Source of the DNA: Kiritimatiellia bacterium
GTDB taxonomy: Bacteria > Verrucomicrobiota > Kiritimatiellia > RFP12 > DVOR01
Assembly: GCA_017558005.1 (NCBI GenBank)
Contig: JAFYWN010000028.1
Span: 1 to 32,142, forward strand
Direction: 5' to 3'
DNA length: 32,142 nt
Shown here: piece after piece, positions 29,997 to 32,142 of the stretch
Numbering within the stretch: the stretch's first letter is position 1
Layout of the letters: each line of letters opens with the position of its first letter
Notes under the pieces: generated by a model
Database searches by the model: none
What the model was told of the DNA's origin: nothing
What the model saw: the letters and a program-made list of their open reading frames with translations, nothing else
Position numbers and translations under genes: made by a program

Positions 29997-31802
29997 ATGC
30001 AACAACCCACCATCGCGTTTTTACTGGGTGCCGGCTTCGGTGAACGGCTGCGCCCGATGACCCTCTCCACACCCAAACCCTTGATGCCGATTTGGAATCG
30101 TCCCTTGTTGGCGCACACTTTGGCTCAATTGGCCACATGGGGGGTGCGTGAGGTCTTTATCAATACGCATTGGTTGCCTGAACGAATTCGTGAGTTTATC
30201 GCCGCGTATGAGGGGCCGCTCTCTTTGCATGAGTTGCATGAACCCGAAATCCTCGGCACAGGGGGCTGCCTGCGAGCGCTAAAACCGTATTTGACGGATG
30301 CGCCCTTTTGGTTGGTGAATGGGGACATTGTCTTCACGTGTCGGCCAGAACCGCTCATGGAGGCCTTTGAGGCATCGGGGCGCTTTGCGGCGGCATGGTT
30401 GGAGGCGAAGCGTGGACCGCGGACGGTGGAGGCTGATTATGCCGACCGCATTACGTGTTGGGCCTCGCCAACGCCTGGGGTGGAGCATACGTACACCTTT
30501 ACTGGTGTCAGCCTCTTGAGTCCTGAAGTGATTGACTTCTTGCCGGCAGAGCAGGCGATGTGTTCGGTCGTGGAGGCTTTTAATGCGGCGATGTATGCAG
30601 GGAAATTTGTCCGCGCAGCCTATCAGAAGGAGGCGTACTGGAATGACGCAGGGACGTTGCAGGCCTATTTGCAGGTGCATCGGGATGTGAAGAAGGTGCC
30701 CGCATTGGCCGCTTATGGCGAGGCGGCAGGTGTTTTGCCCGCGCCCGCAGTGAAGAAGGTCTTAACGGCGCTGAAGTGGAAGTTGGAGGAGACGATTGTA
30801 ATTCCACTGGGGACGCGTGGGAGCCAACGCACCTTTTGGCGGTTGGTCGGCCCGCGCCGTTCGGTGATTGCGATCGCCTATGAAACCGCGGGGCGCGCCG
30901 AGAATGCGCGTTATGCCGCTTGCGCAAAGGCGCTCGCCGCCGCAGGGGTGCCCGTGCCGAAGGTGATTTTGGATAAGCCGCATCTCTTGGTGTTGGAGGA
31001 TTTCGGCGATGATACGTTGGACCACTACGCGAAAACAGTGCGGGAGGTTTTGGCTGTGCCAACGTGTACCTGCGGTCATGACCACGGCGAGGAGCACACG
31101 TGCGATTGTGGTTGCGACCATGATCACGGCGAGGAGCACACGTGCGATTGTGGTTGCGACCATGACCATGGCGAGGAGCACACGTGTACCTGCGGGCATC
31201 ATCCCGCGCCGCACAGTCCGATGTTGGGGCAGGTGATGGAGATGTTGGCCGCATTTCATCAGGCGGAGATTGGCGATTTGCCGTTGGAACCGCGCTTTGA
31301 CCAGGCGCTCTATGATTGGGAAGTGGGGCTGTACGAACAGTTTGTCGCGCCTTTCTCGCCTGAGGCAAAGGCGGAGTGGCAACGTCTCCAAGCGGTATTG
31401 CTCGCAGAACCTGAGGTGCTCGTACACCGCGATTTCCAGAGTTCGAATATTTTGTGGCATGACCAACGCCCCTGTATCATTGATTTCCAAGGGATGCGTC
31501 GCGGTCCTGCATTGTATGACTTGGCGTCGTTCCTCTTCGATCCGTACACGGACTGGGGTGCGGCAGCGGTGCCCGATGCCTTACAGGCTTACGCCAAGGC
31601 ATCGGGTCGTGACCTGGATGCGCTCAAGGCGGCCTTGCCGTGCGCCGTGGTCCAACGTCTCACTCAGGCCATTGGCGCCTTCTATCGCCTCGCTTCGGTG
31701 GGCCAACCCCGCTTCTTGGCCTATGTCCCTGTGGCCCGTGCGCGTGCCGCCGCGGCGGCAGAGGCCGCCGGCTTCCCTGCCATCGCCGCCGCGCTGCGGT
31801 AG
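29997..31802 (+). CDS. murU: MurU-AmgK fusion: MurNAc-1-phosphate uridylyltransferase plus MurNAc/GlcNAc anomeric kinase
   Basis: A 601-residue protein for the peptidoglycan-recycling shortcut that bypasses de novo UDP-MurNAc synthesis. Residues 1-240 are a sugar nucleotidyltransferase: GAGFGERLRPMTLSTPKPLM, GTGGCLRAL, VNGDIVF, YWNDAGT. Residues 260-595 are an aminoglycoside-phosphotransferase-fold kinase like AmgK, with VLEDFGDDTL, catalytic VHRDFQSSNILW (about 476-487) and Mg-binding IIDFQGMRRGP. In Pseudomonas these are the separate enzymes MurU and AmgK. A His/Cys-rich 14-residue tandem repeat (about 356-401) interrupts the kinase half. The start is ATG 29997 (GTG 29994 is also possible). 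It is transcribed after a terminator, so probably independently. Assignment to MurNAc rather than another sugar is by similarity. Confidence 0.85.
   Translation: MQQPTIAFLLGAGFGERLRPMTLSTPKPLMPIWNRPLLAHTLAQLATWGVREVFINTHWLPERIREFIAAYEGPLSLHELHEPEILGTGGCLRALKPYLTDAPFWLVNGDIVFTCRPEPLMEAFEASGRFAAAWLEAKRGPRTVEADYADRITCWASPTPGVEHTYTFTGVSLLSPEVIDFLPAEQAMCSVVEAFNAAMYAGKFVRAAYQKEAYWNDAGTLQAYLQVHRDVKKVPALAAYGEAAGVLPAPAVKKVLTALKWKLEETIVIPLGTRGSQRTFWRLVGPRRSVIAIAYETAGRAENARYAACAKALAAAGVPVPKVILDKPHLLVLEDFGDDTLDHYAKTVREVLAVPTCTCGHDHGEEHTCDCGCDHDHGEEHTCDCGCDHDHGEEHTCTCGHHPAPHSPMLGQVMEMLAAFHQAEIGDLPLEPRFDQALYDWEVGLYEQFVAPFSPEAKAEWQRLQAVLLAEPEVLVHRDFQSSNILWHDQRPCIIDFQGMRRGPALYDLASFLFDPYTDWGAAAVPDALQAYAKASGRDLDALKAALPCAVVQRLTQAIGAFYRLASVGQPRFLAYVPVARARAAAAAEAAGFPAIAAALR
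31066..31203 (+). repeat. In-frame 42-bp tandem repeat coding a His/Cys-rich loop
   Basis: Units begin at 31086, 31128 and 31170 (two complete, one partial), period 42 nt. Each codes GEEHTCDCGCDHDH or a variant. Cys and His make up more than a third of the residues, as in metal-binding sequences. Near-identity of the units suggests recent expansion. Confidence 0.9.
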
Positions 31803-31860
31803 CGGCAGAGCCGCTGGTTGGCGGCTTCGCCACAGGACTGCCAGTGTGGATTTAACGCGA
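31797..31860. repeat. Unit C repeat cluster after the MurU-AmgK gene
   Basis: GCGGTAGCGGCAGAGCCGCTGG and GGCGGCTTCGCC begin right at the stop codon (31800-31802) and could also act in transcript ending or stability. Confidence 0.7.
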
Positions 31861-31911
31861 GCAACGCGAGGTCTTTTTCCCGAGTATGCCGACGGAACGC
31901 TTAGATCTTTT

Positions 31912-31990
31912 TTAACACTAAGAACACGAGGGGATGCGTTGAGCTTTTCGTAACACTAGGCTTCGCCCACGAAAAGCCAACGCATCCTCC
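31912..31990 (-). repeat. Interspersed repeat unit B, copy 4
   Basis: A minus-orientation copy with the long inverted repeat (GATGCGTTG...CAACGCATC, with the AAGCTTTTCGT-type arms). It is bordered by GTGGAGAGCAAAGCGCAC at 31991-32008, as is copy 3. Confidence 0.85.
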
Positions 31991-32004
31991 GTGGAGAGCA
32001 AAGC

Positions 32005-32050
32005 GCACGCTGGCGAAGAAATGGATATGTGCCCATTTCTCGCAGCGTGC
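32005..32050. repeat. Long imperfect hairpin
   Basis: GCACGCT, GCGA and GAAATGG pair with CCATTTC, TCGC and AGCGTGC: about 18 bp with two single-base bulges and a short loop. No T-run follows. It is unlike units A to D, and its function is unknown. Confidence 0.6.
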
Positions 32051-32105
32051 AAGATTGTGTTGGTAATATATTCCGCGTTCTTTCTAACAAGAGCAGTATT
32101 CGGAG

Positions 32106-32135
32106 TTGAAAGACTGCCACGTATGAGAGTATGAT
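32106..32135 (+). promoter_or_regulatory. Promoter pointing out of the window
   Basis: TTGAAA (32106-32111), an 18-nt spacer and TATGAT (32130-32135). It probably serves a gene beyond 32142. Nothing else is seen in 32051-32142. Confidence 0.5.
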
Positions 32136-32142
32136 ACGGAAC

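Overview
Organism. The window comes from a Gram-negative bacterium. It encodes a complete tripartite RND efflux pump with an outer-membrane lipoprotein channel, a MurU/AmgK-type cell-wall recycling enzyme and a prepilin peptidase. The host genes are fairly G+C-rich, and the gaps between them are filled with several families of palindromic interspersed repeats. I cannot assign a taxon from sequence alone. The gene fusions and repeat-laden gaps would fit a PVC-group gut lineage (Kiritimatiellota/Verrucomicrobiota-like), but that is a guess.

Layout. (1) 1-3600: an EI24/CysZ-like membrane protein on the minus strand and a Fic protein, embedded in repeat units A, B, C and D. A purine-rich gap of about 350 bp without a gene follows. 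(2) 3618-10431: a TetR regulator, membrane fusion protein, RND transporter and outer membrane channel in one tight operon, with a promoter, a palindromic candidate operator and a terminal hairpin. (3) 10740-22965: an A+T-richer accessory island bounded on both sides by the repeat families. It holds a ribbon-helix-helix-like protein plus small partner; a GHKL ATPase with two overlapping genes of unknown function; a C5 cytosine methyltransferase; a DUF262-HNH protein (GmrSD-like); a NERD protein; a phospholipase-D-like/P-loop ATPase fusion; a Sel1-repeat protein; and a 58-residue membrane protein. (4) 23634-31802: housekeeping genes, namely a PncC/CinA-IlvE fusion, ilvB, ilvN, aroE, a prepilin peptidase, folB and a MurU-AmgK fusion with a His/Cys-rich tandem repeat. 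(5) 31803-32142: repeats, a long hairpin and a promoter pointing out of the window.

How the genes work together. Region 2 is a self-contained drug/solute efflux system. Region 4 combines branched-chain amino-acid synthesis (ilvE, ilvB, ilvN), shikimate and folate steps, and peptidoglycan recycling. Region 3 looks like a defence island.

Most interesting signal. Two copies of an unrecognised, probably structured RNA (11571-11660 and 15473-15573) precede the GHKL-ATPase operon and the methyltransferase gene. Their 40-nt cores are identical, and each is followed by a divergent hairpin with a compensatory base-pair change. The second copy is followed by an intrinsic-terminator-like hairpin just before the methyltransferase start codon. 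This suggests RNA-based control of, or an RNA part in, a restriction-modification-like system. Downstream, successive single-gene defence units reuse near-identical promoter and terminator sequences, as if assembled from interchangeable cassettes.
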